Shown here: in pieces, positions 44,632 to 56,430 of the stretch | Position numbering within the stretch: position 1 is the stretch's first letter | Layout: every line of letters begins with the position of its first letter | Assembly: GCA_022376465.1 (NCBI GenBank) | Contig: JACDTU010000017.1 | Coordinates: forward strand, 124,001-188,000 | Origin: Cubamyces lactineus | Lineage: Eukaryota > Basidiomycota > Agaricomycetes > Polyporales > Polyporaceae | Length of the DNA: 64,000 nt | Reading direction: 5' to 3' | Made by a program: the position numbers and the translations under genes | The notes under the pieces: model-generated | Told to the model about the DNA's origin: nothing | What the model saw: the letters and a program-made list of their open reading frames with translations, nothing else | Databases searched by the model: none

Positions 44632-47273
44632 ATGTCTACGAACTGCATCGAGCACGACGACACCTCTCAGGACATGATCTCACTCGCGACGCTCCCTTAC
44701 GATCTGCTCTTGAACATTGCGCGGCATCTTGAACCGTATGACATCCATGCACTACAGCTGGTGAGTTCCCGTGGCACAGTCATCTTGTTCTCTATCGCGA
44801 TATGCTATGGCTAGGGAGATGCGGGTTCCGTACTGCTATCCTCAGCCACTGCTCCAGAAGCGAGTCTCGCCCCGCGGGAAACTGGGAGCTGAGTACCTCA
44901 TATCGACCGCTGAATTTGCCTTGGACGAGGACAAGCGAATGGGTTCCTCTTGACTCCTTGTTGGGCCAGAATGCTCGTCACATCCATCTTGTTTGGATCC
45001 ATCGACTACGAGGTGCGCCGGCGGAGCCGATGGCTACGCTTTGCGCCCTTACGACCTCGGGCAGTATTTGCCTCTGCCGCTCCTACTTTTGCACAAAGCA
45101 AAAGTCGCGAATGAGCGAGGGGAAGCATTGTAGCCGCCGCCCTAAGCGCGAAAACCGCGCCTGGCGAGCTTCGGTGGATACCTCCCCCTTCCTCTCCCCA
45201 AGTCTCCAAATGCCGTATGACAACGCCGACTGACACTCTTCCCACCAGACATGCAAAGCGTTACATGGCTTCGCCACCACACGGCCCGTATATCGAAATC
45301 TGGCAAACGCTCTCCTCAGGCGCTGCCGTGCGCTACCACTCCATGGCTTTCAACGCCTATCGGACCTTACAGACCAGCAGCTAATCGATGCCGTAAATCA
45401 GGCCACCCGATTAGAAACTGCTTGGCTCACACGGGGGCCTCGGCCTTCGACGAATTCCCCGTACATCAACTCGGGAGATAGCCTGGACGGTGCGGCGCGG
45501 AGCTGGTACAAGGTCATCAGCGCCCCGCCGAACGAGGAGGTGGATTGGCTGTCGCCCATCACGTCGAGCTACAGTCTCTGTGCCACCAAGAGTGGCAAAG
45601 TGGTCTGCTGGGACGTTCACCGAGACGAGTGCCTTGCGGAGTGGGACCCGAAGGAGCGCTGGGAGCTCTGGAAGTGCCGGGTCGAGTTTGAGATTCGGAC
45701 GGTGTTCTTCACGATGGCGAAGGTGTTGCAGAAGTCGTGAGTACTGTGTCGCAGGATTACATGGTGTGCCGCTGGACTCAGCGGAAGGGCGTTTAGATTT
45801 GACGACAGGGCGATGGAGTTTGTGCTCATGAAGCTCGAGTTCCCCGAGGCAGGAGAGCCGGTGTTTTCAGAGCTCGCGACGTTCAAGACGATCGGCGTGG
45901 TCATGAACGTCTTCCTGCTCGACCCGTCATCCTGCCTTCTCTCGGCGTTCGTGTGGGTGGCGAGTTCGAACACCATCGGTCTTTACGCGCTCCTTGACTG
46001 GAGGAAGGAAGAGTACGTCTTCATCGACACCGGGATTGAATGTGTAAGTCGATTCCCACACACGCCCGTAGGCCACATGAGCTGACTTCTCTCACCGCCT
46101 GCGCAGTCAATGTCCTCGAACTGGTCGTGCATTCTGTACAAGGAGCAAATCGTCATCCACTCTGAGGAGAGCGATGTCGCCCATCAGTACTTCTACCCCA
46201 TCTCCGTCCTCCAGCAGCATGCCCGCCCGTCAACGCCATCCAGCACGTTCGTCCCAAGCATCTCGCAGCGGCTTGGACCTATCACCACGATGTCCGCTCC
46301 GTTCATCTTCCCTCCTCAGTCCCGTTCGGTCTCGCCTGAGACCATTCCAGACGAGGATGAGGAGCCGCACGTCAACGGAGAACATGCTGAACACGCAGCG
46401 CCCAATGGCGTGAATGGCGACGCCGAGGATGACGGCGAGGAGCCTGGTGCGGTCTCAGACGGTAACCCGTTCCCTTACCCACCCTGGTATCCCGAGAGCG
46501 CGCACTTTGTGCGGCAGTGGTGGCCGACGCTTGCTTCCGTGCCACGGCTGAGCTGTACGGTCGTCCTGTTGGCCGACCACGAGCCTGAAACGCATCGGAC
46601 GCGATATGTGCTCGCGCAGCACTACTTCAAGGTGCCGCTGATCGAGCCCGACGAGCTCGAGCAGCTCCCTATCCAAGCCGCAAAAGCCGTCGAGGCAGCC
46701 CACACGAATCACTCACTCACAAACGGCCACGCAACGACCTCCACCGCATCCTCCTCATCTTCACTATCTGACGGAGCTGAATGGGGCGAGGCAACGCCGC
46801 CGCCCGATCAGCCATTGCGCAAAGTACGACGGGGCGAGTCGTCGATGATGCGGCTCTGGTACGTGAGCGATCCGTTCGAGGTGGTCTGCGTCCTGGACGG
46901 CGTCGACGACGAGCTGGACCCGGAAGGGTCGAGCGAGCGCCCGCGGCCGCTCATGGCGGTCGACTTCGGGCACGCGGTCTGGATCGAGTTCGCGTACCCG
47001 CCTGAAGAAGACAGGGATGAGAAGCGGCTCCGGTTCGTCACCTTCCCGCCCGTGACGGCCGACCGGGACGAGATGTCGTACGAGCGCGTCGGGCCGGATG
47101 GACGGGGTGGGCCCGCGAGCGCGGCGGAGTCGCTCGAGGGCATCGTGCGCACGCTCGAGGTGCCGGACGAGCTCGACTTGGACCAGGTCGAGACGATCAA
47201 CATCGACCAGAGCCAGGGCGCGATCATCATCTCCGTCCGGGATGGGAAGATCTTCATCCTGTGCTACGAATAG
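44632..47273 (+). CDS. F-box protein with C-terminal propeller-like region
   Basis: 676 residues from exons 44632-44760, 45249-45736, 45797-46043 and 46107-47273. The F-box is split by intron 1: LPYDLLLNIARHLEPYDIHALQL joins TCKALHGFATTRPVYRNLA, as in many agaricomycete F-box proteins. The downstream region has strand-rich segments (SYSLCATKSGKVVCWDV, WVASSNTIGLYALLDW, GKIFILCYE) suggesting a WD/beta-propeller-like substrate domain, interrupted by an acidic disordered insert. It probably recruits substrates to an SCF ubiquitin ligase (family inference). Intron 1 is 488 bp, far longer than any other here; introns 2 and 3 are 60 and 63 bp. Confidence 0.82.
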
Positions 47274-49273
47274 TCGAGACGGCTCACGATGACGTGGGGC
47301 GGCGATGGTGAGCTAGGGCGGGGAAGCAGCAAGGTGGCACGAGGTTGCCCCGAGGTGGCAGCGGAAGGCGTGATATAGCGGGGATAAGGGCGGCCTCGGA
47401 GGAATCGACGAACTGGCGGTGAGTGGGCTCGTAAAAGCGCTGTATGTGCTCAGAGAGACTTGCCCAGTAGACTGCAGACCAATGTATCCGCTAAGTACAG
47501 AGCGTGTATTACCAGCAAAGTACGATACCCTCTCCTCTGACGAACTATCTACGCGCTCATGTACGACTCATCTGTGGGAGTACGAACATCGCGGGCACCG
47601 ACGTGAGTGGGTCGAGGCGGCGTGAGCCAGGCGGAGCAGGGTCAATTGAGCAGAGGAGAAACACGTCAGGGCAGCATATATGGGCATCGTTAATGATTTA
47701 GCGGTGACGTTGACCATCCAGCACTCAGCTGCAGCTCGGCGTTCTGCTAAAGACCGCACGGTGATATCGGGGCACTGATTGAGAGTTTGACTCTCGGCCA
47801 GAACGCTGTACTTTACATGCGGGAACGCTTCACCAAAATGCCACGACGGAACTCAAACTCAGATCTGGGCGACGGACATGACTGAATTGCGAAGAGACGA
47901 CGGAGGTCACTTGGCTAAATGTACGGCGTAGCATTGTACGCGGCAGCTCGGAGCAGTACGCTCTATCCCGCATTGCATCGCCGCGATGAGTCGAGGCACA
48001 TGCATCGTCACCATGAACCCCCTTGCGCCGCATCCCGTGTCAGCGTCATACACGCGCAAGAGTCGTCGAAGCCACCTTAAACGTTAGACAAAGAGTTGCA
48101 ACACGCGCAAAACAGAAACTCACCATATGCGTTGAGTGACGGCTGGCTCACCGGAAGCTCCGCTCAATCCCCCCATTTACTTCATGACACACGACATACC
48201 AATCGCCCCCTGGAACGTAAACGTGGTGTGCGAAGTGCCCCAGCGCAGTCAACCTCGGTGTTCGCGTAGCCGTGGCGAAAGGCTGCATTCGCATGCTATT
48301 GTCGCTGGCGCGCACGCGTTGCAAAGCCGATGATCATCCAAGTCTGCCGTCCGTCCTCGAGGCGCGTTCCCTGCAGGCCCGATGTCGACAGGACCCGCAC
48401 GACGCACGTCTTGTCAGAATCTGATGATGCTGTGGGTTCCGTTAGCTTCGTTGGCGTTCGTGTGTGCCCTGCAGGGCCCTCGAACGCGTCATCCACGTTA
48501 CAGCGGTTGCAGCAGATTCGTCCGGCACACACGAGCCAAGAAAGACCGAGAGGCCGGGGACGTAATGCGTTGTACGAGCGGCGACTGTGGCCAATGTGGC
48601 TGGGGTAGACTGACAAAGACTGCCGGGTGCTAGACTCGAGTCGGGTACTTCTTCACCGAATACTGAGTGGGTCTCAGATTCGGCCGTTCTCTGGGAGGAC
48701 TGCACGAAGGCACCCTTGATATTGCCGAAGACGCGAAGACGAGGGCGCGGGCAGGCAGACGTTGGGATCCAATCTTTTCAAATCTCCGTGCAGCTTCTCC
48801 GTGGCATCCTCGACATCGCGTGAGCTGGCCAATGGACCCCAACGTCGGAATTGTTGTAACTTGTGCGGTGCCCCACAATTTGCGAAGCTTTGGTAGGGAG
48901 GTACCCCACAATGCCCATCGATAGTATCGCTGCGGCAGCCAGTCGGATCCGAGGACGCGCACGGCTCAACCTACTTGTGTAGGGAGAGATGGTTGCGATT
49001 GTGTTCAACCGGGGTGTTCACTTATCGTGCGTGGGCTCTTCCGCGTTTGCCCAGCACGTCGATCAGGGCACCAACCAAACGTTGTGTCTATTCCGGAATG
49101 TTGCAAATATCGCGCGTTATACCAGGTATTGTCAAAACACACTCAGCTCTATATTCGTGTCATAGAGGCACCAGACTGCGTACGTTTGCGGCTTGCGCAC
49201 AACCAGCCATGTTAATGAAGTTCGGGGATGTTCAGGGAAGAAATGCAACCCGACTTGGAGGAGAAGAGGAGGT
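47274..49273. other. Intergenic, 2 kb
   Basis: The longest gene-free stretch of the window. Short frames (for example 48296-48616 minus) have no signal peptide, family motif or consistent splicing, so no gene is called. No repeat partner was noticed inside the window. Confidence 0.4.
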
Positions 49274-49279
49274 CACGTG
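49274..49279. promoter_or_regulatory. CACGTG E-box upstream of INO1
   Basis: Palindromic bHLH-type site 281 bp before the INO1 start and 81 bp before its TATA box. In yeast, INO1 is driven by Ino2/Ino4 through a CANNTG-core element, so this is a reasonable candidate. Basidiomycete factors may differ. Confidence 0.4.
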
Positions 49280-49359
49280 CAATTCCCAAAAAGGGGCAAG
49301 CTGATTGGACGGGGATCCGGGAAAAGGTTTCGCGTACGGCTTGTTTCCAACCACGACGA

Positions 49360-49367
49360 TATATAAA
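49360..49367 (+). promoter_or_regulatory. TATA box of INO1
   Basis: TATATAAA, 195 bp before the ATG. The CT-rich stretch after it (TCTTCTCCTCTTCAGCC) is a typical fungal transcription start region. Confidence 0.65.
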
Positions 49368-49554
49368 CCCCCCTCATCGCGTCTTCTCCTCTTCAGCCCC
49401 AGCATCTGCATCTTCACCGTTGCATGTTCTCGAACCAGCTGTGTAGCTCTCACAATCGCCACAGAGGTAACAAACACACCTGCGGCGACGGCCTAATACT
49501 TGCCTTCTAAACATTTCGCTATCCCCTTTGATCAACAACTCTTCACATCCTACT

Positions 49555-51345
49555 ATGTCTTCCAACGCGAACGGCACCGGCGCGAACACGCCTGCGTCGC
49601 AGCTCGAATCCGTACTCCCCATCCATCCCACTGCGGCACGCAGGGGCAACCCTATTGTCGTCCAATCCGACCTCACTTCCTACACCAACGACCACATCAT
49701 CTCCAAGTTCACCAACCGCGGCGCCGACGTTGCTGTCGTTGAGGGTCAGTATATTGTCACCCCCACGACCAAGCAGTACGAGTTCCAGACCGCGCGCAAG
49801 GTCGCAAAGACTGGGTACGTTTTCGTCACGTGACTGGCGCCGTCGCGGCTCATGCTAATGCGCTCTCGGTGTGTAGATTGATGATGGTCGGCTGGGGCGG
49901 GAACAACGGATCGACGCTGACCGCGACGATCCTCGCGAACCGCCACAGCATCGTCTGGCAGACCAAGAACGGTGTTCAGCAGCCCAACTATATCGGTTCC
50001 CTGCTCCGCGCGTCCACCATCCGCCTCGGCACGGACCCCTCGACCGGCAAAGACATCTACGTACCCGTCTCCGATGTCCTGCCTATGGTCCACCCGAACG
50101 ACCTCGTCCTGGGCGGTTGGGACATCTCCGGCGCCCGCATGGACGAGGCGATGAAGCGCGCGCAGGTGCTCGACTACGACCTGCAACGCCAAGTCGCGCC
50201 GTACATGGCGGAGCTTGGGTCTCCTCTGCCCTCGATCTACTACCCCGACTTCATCGCTGCGAACCAGGAGGCCCGCGCCGACAACGTTGTCCCCGGCACT
50301 GACAAGCAGGCGCACCTCGAGCACCTCCGTGCGGACATTCGTCGCTTCAAGGAGCAGCACGGCCTTGACCGCGTCATCGTCTTCTGGACGGCGAACACGG
50401 AGCGTTACAGCGACATCATCCCGGGAGTGAATGACACAGCGGACAACCTGCTGAATGCGATCAAGACGTCGCACTCGGAGGTCTCCCCCTCCACGCTCTT
50501 CGCGGTCGCGTCCATCCTCGAGGGTGAGCCGTTCATCAACGGCGCGCCTCAGAACACCTTCGTCCCCGGTGTCATCGAGCTCGCGGAGCGCACGCGCTCG
50601 TTCATCGGGGGTGACGACCTCAAGTCGGGCCAGACGAAGCTCAAGTCCGTCTTTGCCGAGTTCCTCGTGAACGCAGGCATCAAGCCGCTCTCGATCGCGT
50701 CGTACAACCACCTCGGCAACAACGACGGCCACAACCTGTCCGCGGAGCCGCAGTTCAAGAGTAAGGAGATCAGCAAGAGCAGCGTTGTCGACGACATGGT
50801 CGCCGCGAACCCGCTCCTGTACAAGCCTGCTCAGCCCGGCGCGCCAAAGGGCTCGAAGGACGCGAAGGGCGAGCACCCCGACCACATTGTGGTCATCAAG
50901 TACGTGCCCGCGGTCGGCGACTCGAAGCGCGCGATCGACGAATACTACTCGGAGATCTTCTGCGGCGGCCGCTCGACTATCAACATCTTTAACGAGTGCG
51001 AGGTATGTCCATGCTCACATCGCCCTCTTTGCACCGTGTACTGACCACCACATCTCACAGGATTCGTTGCTCGCGACGCCTCTCATCCTCGACCTCACGA
51101 TCCTCGCCGAGCTCTTGACGCGTGTCAAGTACCGCGACGTGTCTCCGAACTCCAAGGCCGAGTTCGCGCCGCTCTACCCGGTGCTCTCGCTGCTGTCCTA
51201 CATGCTGAAGGCGCCGCTCGTCAAGCCTGGCACCGACGTCGTCAACAGCCTCAACCGCCAACGCAATGCGCTCGAGGCGTTCCTCAAGGCGTGTGTCGGT
51301 CTTGAGGGCAGCAGTGACTTGCTGCTCGAGACTCGCATCTGGTAA
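49555..51345 (+). CDS. INO1: Inositol-3-phosphate synthase
   Basis: Cytosolic NAD-dependent enzyme converting glucose 6-phosphate to 1D-myo-inositol 3-phosphate, the first step of inositol synthesis. Three exons: 49555-49814, 49877-51002 and 51061-51345, giving 556 residues. The NAD-binding motif GWGGNNGS is at about 92-99. Other family signatures are [44 protein letters not shown] and [10 protein letters not shown]. The C-terminal segment [16 protein letters not shown] is also diagnostic. The length is slightly above the yeast enzyme because of a Ser/Ala-rich N-terminus. Intron positions split the Gly of the NAD motif region and the NECE|DSLL junction. Codon use is strongly biased to C-ending codons, as in highly expressed genes. 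Confidence 0.97.
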
Positions 51346-52079
51346 GGTTCGAGGGCCGTGTAGCGGTTGGGACGCAGGTGCGAGACGGGTGGGGATCTCC
51401 GGTAGTGCTTAAGATAGTTCAATGTGTGTCATGCGTCGCTCAACCGGCGCGAGTTCGATTTGTGTCCGTGTGAGGAATTCAACATCTCTTTTCGTATACG
51501 CTCTCGATTTGGGGACGTAGTTACATTGTGAGCGAGCCTCTGGGCTCTGTACGTACACGCTAGCCAACCTTGAAGGTAATTCGTACTCTCCGTCGGCGCG
51601 TCCATTCCCGAGGTGCCAATCTGTATGCTTCATTCCACGGCTCCGCGAGTCAGAATCCTCCGCAGCTCGCGAGAAGTTCGCTCGCCGTCCGTCGCTCGCG
51701 GCGCGTGCATCCCGAGATCTCCAGTAAGGCAACGTCGGTACTCCAGCGGCGGCGCGGCATCCCGCCGCCCTGTGCAGATCGCCCTCAAAGGGCCTGGCAC
51801 GGCCGCCTCCCGGGCCCTGCAAGCTCTAAGTTGCCCTGCACTCAGCCAAGTACATAAGGCCCGCCTCTGCCAGGGAGTGCACCTCTCTCACCTCCATCCG
51901 AGGGGAGAGAGACACACTTCCGGGCAGATTCAGTCCGGGATTTCCCTATCTCCCTGACAGCAGTCATGCTAGGGGATGATGGGAGGTGCTGTCAAGGGGC
52001 CCTGCTAGAGCTTCGCCCTCTGAGATGCACCTAGCTGTCTCGGCTAGTGCATCTCCGGGGCAGAGGGGAAGGGGGTGAC
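51346..52079. other. Intergenic, 3' of INO1
   Basis: GC-rich, no gene supported. Around 51840-52060 the sequence has many short purine and pyrimidine runs and may already belong to the foreign block that follows. Confidence 0.4.
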
Positions 52080-53030
52080 CCTGCAGCACTGAATAGCCCA
52101 CCAATCAGAGGTGACATCGTGCATCTAATGCAACACAACAAAGTTTCGGACCTGTCCACAGTGTGGGAAAAAGCACAGCCAGTGTGTGTACTACTTTGGG
52201 TGCTTCTTTCTCTGGGAGCCAATTAAAGTAGTGCACTGTGACGTGTTGGGCAAATGGGCACTACCAGGCCTGCACAATGCTTTTGGGAGAATCCATGCTG
52301 TGGGAAAGCCCAGCAGGGCATGTGTGAAAGGGCATCTCCTCACTTTGGGAGCTTTGCTCCTGGGAAACAATAGTCAGTGGGGGTGAACACGAGGTGATAG
52401 CAGTGATCCTCCATATGCAATTCATTTGTAGCGAATCTGAGAAGGAATCTGATGTCTTTGCTTCATTCTGCATGGCATGTGCAGTATATGGAGACCCAAT
52501 TAACGTCTTTCCAGCATATAAAAGGGCTGTTGAGTGCGCAAATATCCCCTCATCAACTTGATCTGCTACCTCTGCATCCTCATCTTAGAGTTGTCAAACT
52601 ATATGACACGTCACTAGCAGTACCCAAGACTCCAATGCAATGCGGAATCTAAGACCACAGTCAAGCAAGGCAAAGCCTCAGGAATCTGTCAGGGGTTCAT
52701 TACCCCAGGAAGCTCGAGACATCAGAAATGGTATGTGACTGGCTAGTTGCACGATGGGCTTTACTGAACTCTATGGTATTACACAGTACTGTACACAACT
52801 GAATCTCACCCTCCAACCCTTGCAGCAAAGCTTACAGCATTCAACAAAATAAAGAAGATCCCTGGTACTGATTGGTACAAAAGGCACACACACTTGACCT
52901 GGTGCTCTGGAAAGGAGTGTGAGCCTGCAAGAAAAGCAGCCAAGGCTGCACAAGGGAAGGCAGTAGTAGTACAGGAGGAGGGAGCTCAAGAGGGAGCTGC
53001 ACTGCAGGATGGTCCCAATCTACACGGTGC
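52080..53030. other. CpG-depleted, foreign-looking block
   Basis: About 950 bp with only about a dozen CpG dinucleotides, many TG/CA, and lower GC than the neighbours. Decayed protein-like stretches on the plus strand include TCPQCGKKHSQCVYYFGC (about 52152-52205) and DWYKRHTHLTWC (about 52871-52906). A TATAAAAGG motif is near 52517. The pattern fits an old transposable element mutated by cytosine methylation, or transferred DNA. Its family is not recognised and its exact ends are not visible. Confidence 0.55.
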
Positions 53031-53108
53031 GCCGCTGCGGTCCTTCTTACATCGCAGGAAGCCCTAACCTAGGGGGCTTCAGACATTCTCCGCGCGCGAC
53101 TCCGGGCA

Positions 53109-53792
53109 GTGCCCGACCCGCCGTTGTCCACCATTCGTGCGTGGGCAGACGCCGTCGGAGTGGGCGTCGGAAAGCTCTCTGAGGCCCTGTGCGAGCTCGT
53201 TGCAGCCGCAGAGGTTGAACCGGCCGTTGCATACGTCCCTGAAGTTCCCCTTCCCCAGGCTGCCACCGCCGGCTCCGTCGTCGGCGACCATGCCGCGCAA
53301 GCCCCCTTGCCACTTGAGGGAGGACAGGTACGGATACTACGCGCCGTCCACAGTGCGCGGACGGCTGACGTCTATCGCCAGGTCGTCGGGGAAGACGCAT
53401 ACGAGTACGGCGAAGACGATGAAGACGATGGGGCGACAGTGTACAGTGACGCGCAGCAGTGGAACTCAGCCGCGAAGACTAACGAAGACGCAACAAACAC
53501 CCCTGGCTGGCTGGAACCATTCCTCGGAATCTATCATTCCGTCCCTCCTCACGCGCACAGCGCGAACTATCCCGCGAGTGGCCACAGCTACGGGGTCAAC
53601 CTCGACGCAGGACAATACAGATACAGCGAGACCAATGCCAGATGCGAGTTGATGCCCGCGAGCGGGTTACCGCCCTACGCAGCAGCGTACCCCGAGGATA
53701 TCGACGCGCATTGGCATGGGCCGTACTCGCACTCACAAATGGGCAGCCCATCTGCCTACGATGCCTCCGGTCCCAACACGGACGGTTATTGA
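53109..53792 (+). CDS. Hypothetical ORF, possibly a 3' exon or remnant
   Basis: 227-codon frame opening with a GTG and no good ATG; the bounding sequence is the CpG-depleted block. The second half (YGEDDEDDGATVYSDAQQWN ... GLPPYAAAYPEDIDAHW, ending GPNTDGY) has the biased, Tyr/Ser/His-rich composition of real disordered fungal tails. Codon third positions are plausible. No domain is recognised. It may be the surviving 3' exon of a gene broken by the upstream insertion. Confidence 0.4.
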   Translation: MPDPPLSTIRAWADAVGVGVGKLSEALCELVAAAEVEPAVAYVPEVPLPQAATAGSVVGDHAAQAPLPLEGGQVRILRAVHSARTADVYRQVVGEDAYEYGEDDEDDGATVYSDAQQWNSAAKTNEDATNTPGWLEPFLGIYHSVPPHAHSANYPASGHSYGVNLDAGQYRYSETNARCELMPASGLPPYAAAYPEDIDAHWHGPYSHSQMGSPSAYDASGPNTDGY

Positions 53793-53985
53793 TATTCGCG
53801 TTCACACGTTCTCCCGTCTTATTCTGTGCACACCCCAGCTTGGTAGTTAGTCAGAGACGGGGTTAGGGAATTACCTGATTACACGTTAATATACGGTCTA
53901 CGGGTCGTGCCAGAACGAGCGTCCAGGAAGGGGCCACTCGAAGGGCAGCGCATCCAACATATTGTAGGGTAAGCGTGACGTCCAC

Positions 53986-55770
53986 TCACTTCGCCTGTTC
54001 GGTCGTCTGCGCGGGTGGCTGTGGCGGCTGAGCCAATGCCGACGGGGGAGGTTGAGGCCCACCCGCGAGCATGGCTTGCGCCGCACCCCAGATGGTGCTG
54101 GGCATCTCGCGCGCCATCGCCTCCTGTTCTTCCTTCAGCATGCGGTCGAAGTTCTCCTTGTTCGCGCGGAGGTACTCCTGCTCCTCGGCGTAATGCCGCT
54201 GGGCTTCGAGCCGCTTCTGCTCAAGGTAGGTGAGCGGAACCGGTGAGGGGGCCTGTGCAAGCGAATGTAAGTTGAGCAGTGTGTGGCACGACGGGCGAGG
54301 AGTCTGGAACGTGCCTGTTCTGAGCCACCGAACAAGCCGCTCAGCGTGAGGCCACCGCGCGACAAGCCCTTGCGCGAGTGCTCCCACTCCTCGAGATGGC
54401 GCTGCTTCATCTCGGCCTCCTTCTTGGCAAACTCGATCGGGATGTTCTTGCCCTCGTAAGCCTTCAGAACAGGGCGGACGTCGGGGGTCCTAAAGATCGC
54501 AATCGCTTCAGGAACATATGAGCGTAGTGTTCCAGAGGTGTCTGGCAGCCGAGTTGGCACTTACACTCGAGGAAGGGAATCATGGAAATCAACCCTCGGT
54601 CCTTGGGGTCTCCCGTCCACTTCGGCAAGATGATCGCGTTCTCGGGATTGGGCGAAACGTGTTCTGGGTGCGTGTCAAGGAGGATAACCTTCGATAGGTC
54701 GCGGTTGAGGTACTTGAGGTCCTTCACAGGCTGGCCCTTTTCTGAACGGCACGCGTCGCGGAAGAGTCGATGCATTATATAGAATTGGTAGGGGTCCAGC
54801 TTGTCAAGAATCGGCATAGCAGTCTATCGCAGTGTCAGCAGAAAGACACCAGTATGCGTGAGATGGGTATACTGACATAATGATGTTGAGTGGTGAAAAC
54901 AACGATCTCGTAGAACTGCGAAAGGTACCCAAGGAAGTAATCCACTCCTGGGCGTTTTGCCGTCCGCCAGCCGTGTTTCCGCTGCAAGCAATGCGTGGTG
55001 TTAGGCACAGTACGAATAGTTCGGGAGATCGTCGCAAACAACGGCCATGCGCTCATAGAAGTGTGAGAACACTCACATCCCATGTTGAGGTAACCAACAA
55101 GTCATCCACGGAGACTAGCAGTGTATACGGCCTATACAGGTGTCCCTGCATAGGAGGAGGGAGGAGTTCGGGCCATAGCGGCTCGGTGAAGGTCTGAATC
55201 GAAGGGACCAATGCTCAACGTTCAATAACCCGGTCAGCATGGAGACGCGTAGACGCACATCAAATATACCAGAGAACCGTATTTTTGTCCGCTCCCACCT
55301 GGACTGGGGCGCCTCCTCCGGCGACTGCAGGCATATCAGCATACGCCAGTGGAACACAGGCTGGTATAGCGCACCCATCTCTTCGCCTTCAGCTCATCTT
55401 CCTCCCATGGCCGACCCATCTCCCATGTCGCAACACCAGCGCCGACGAGGAGCATCGCGAGCGAGACTCGGCCTAGGAACCGGCGTCTCCGCTCGATGCT
55501 GGACAGCGAATCCTTGGATGACCGCGCTCCTGTTCGTTCCCGCTTCGTATCCTCTGCTGACGGGTCAAAGTCAAGGCTAGGTACTACCTGCGCATTAGGT
55601 AGCGGCTTGGAGACATCGGGTATTTCCTCGCTGGCAGGAGGCGGTGGGGGCGGGGGGTTGTTGGCAGGATTCTTCGGTGGCGGGGAAGTCGGGGGCTTGG
55701 AGGCCATGTACCGCACCGAGCGGTAGGCGACGGCGCGAGTCGCCGTTGACCTGAATGCTGCCTGCAACAT
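53986..55770 (-). CDS. TIM50: Mitochondrial import inner membrane translocase subunit TIM50
   Basis: Receptor subunit of the TIM23 complex that takes presequence proteins from the TOM channel. Seven exons: 55770-55375, 55324-55259, 55193-55077, 54981-54877, 54823-54565, 54505-54315 and 54252-53986, giving 466 residues. An Arg/Ser/Ala presequence is followed by a Pro-rich linker, one membrane helix ([15 protein letters not shown], about 104-118) and the FCP1-like domain. That domain has [49 protein letters not shown] and [14 protein letters not shown]. The C-terminal coiled part is [17 protein letters not shown]. Intron 6 uses a GC donor (CAG|GCACGT), needed to keep the frame. Introns are 50-95 bp. 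Confidence 0.95.
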
Positions 55771-56430
55771 GGTGTGTTGAATGCGAGAAACAACAACGGG
55801 AGGGAAGATAGGGTGGCCGAGCGCGATGGATTCGGGCAAGATGCGTAGGACGCTTGAGCGCCATCGTATTTTCTGGGCGCCAAAAGCGAGCGTCCTTGCA
55901 TGTCGTCGGCTTGCGTGTCTTCGACTTGATCTCTTACGACGACATCCCAATTGTACACAATTTACGCTCTTAACTATGCCTTAGGCGACGTCGGTATGAG
56001 GCTGCGCGGAAATATCGGCTATATGTTCATCTTGGATCACCATGACGGCCTGTGTGGTCCACAAAGCTCTCTGTTGGGGGTCAACCAGCGAGAGTAGCCT
56101 GCGACTGTTCCCATTACATCTTGTTGCCCCGCAACACATACTCAACCGCGATACTCTGCGCAAAGGGACGATTCGGCATGTCCATATATTATGATCGACC
56201 AGAGGGGCGAGTCCAGTATCCCTTTCCCGCCTGGCGCTTGTCAGAAGGGCCGGTACGTTCAGTTTCAGGCAACCGTCTGCTACGCTAAGCATTTCTTATC
56301 TTCTCAGTCATCTGAACTATGGATTATCTGCAGACGCGTAGCCCAGACAGATCTCATCGTGTTACAGTTTGCAAGGAGATACAGATACAGGTAACTCGTC
56401 GACCGTTCTGCCTTACTCCTCGTTCTTGTT
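55771..56430. other. Intergenic, promoter of TIM50
   Basis: 660 bp between two minus-strand genes. No further feature is seen. Confidence 0.5.

Noticed and set aside
48296..48616. 106-codon minus-strand frame in the 2-kb gap
   Set aside because: No signal peptide, family motif or coherent splice structure; overlapping frames on both strands are equally long.
53047..53400. Minus-strand 117-codon frame opposite the ORF at 53109-53792
   Set aside because: Arg/Pro/Gly-rich shadow typical of GC-rich antisense frames; the plus-strand frame extends further with more natural composition.
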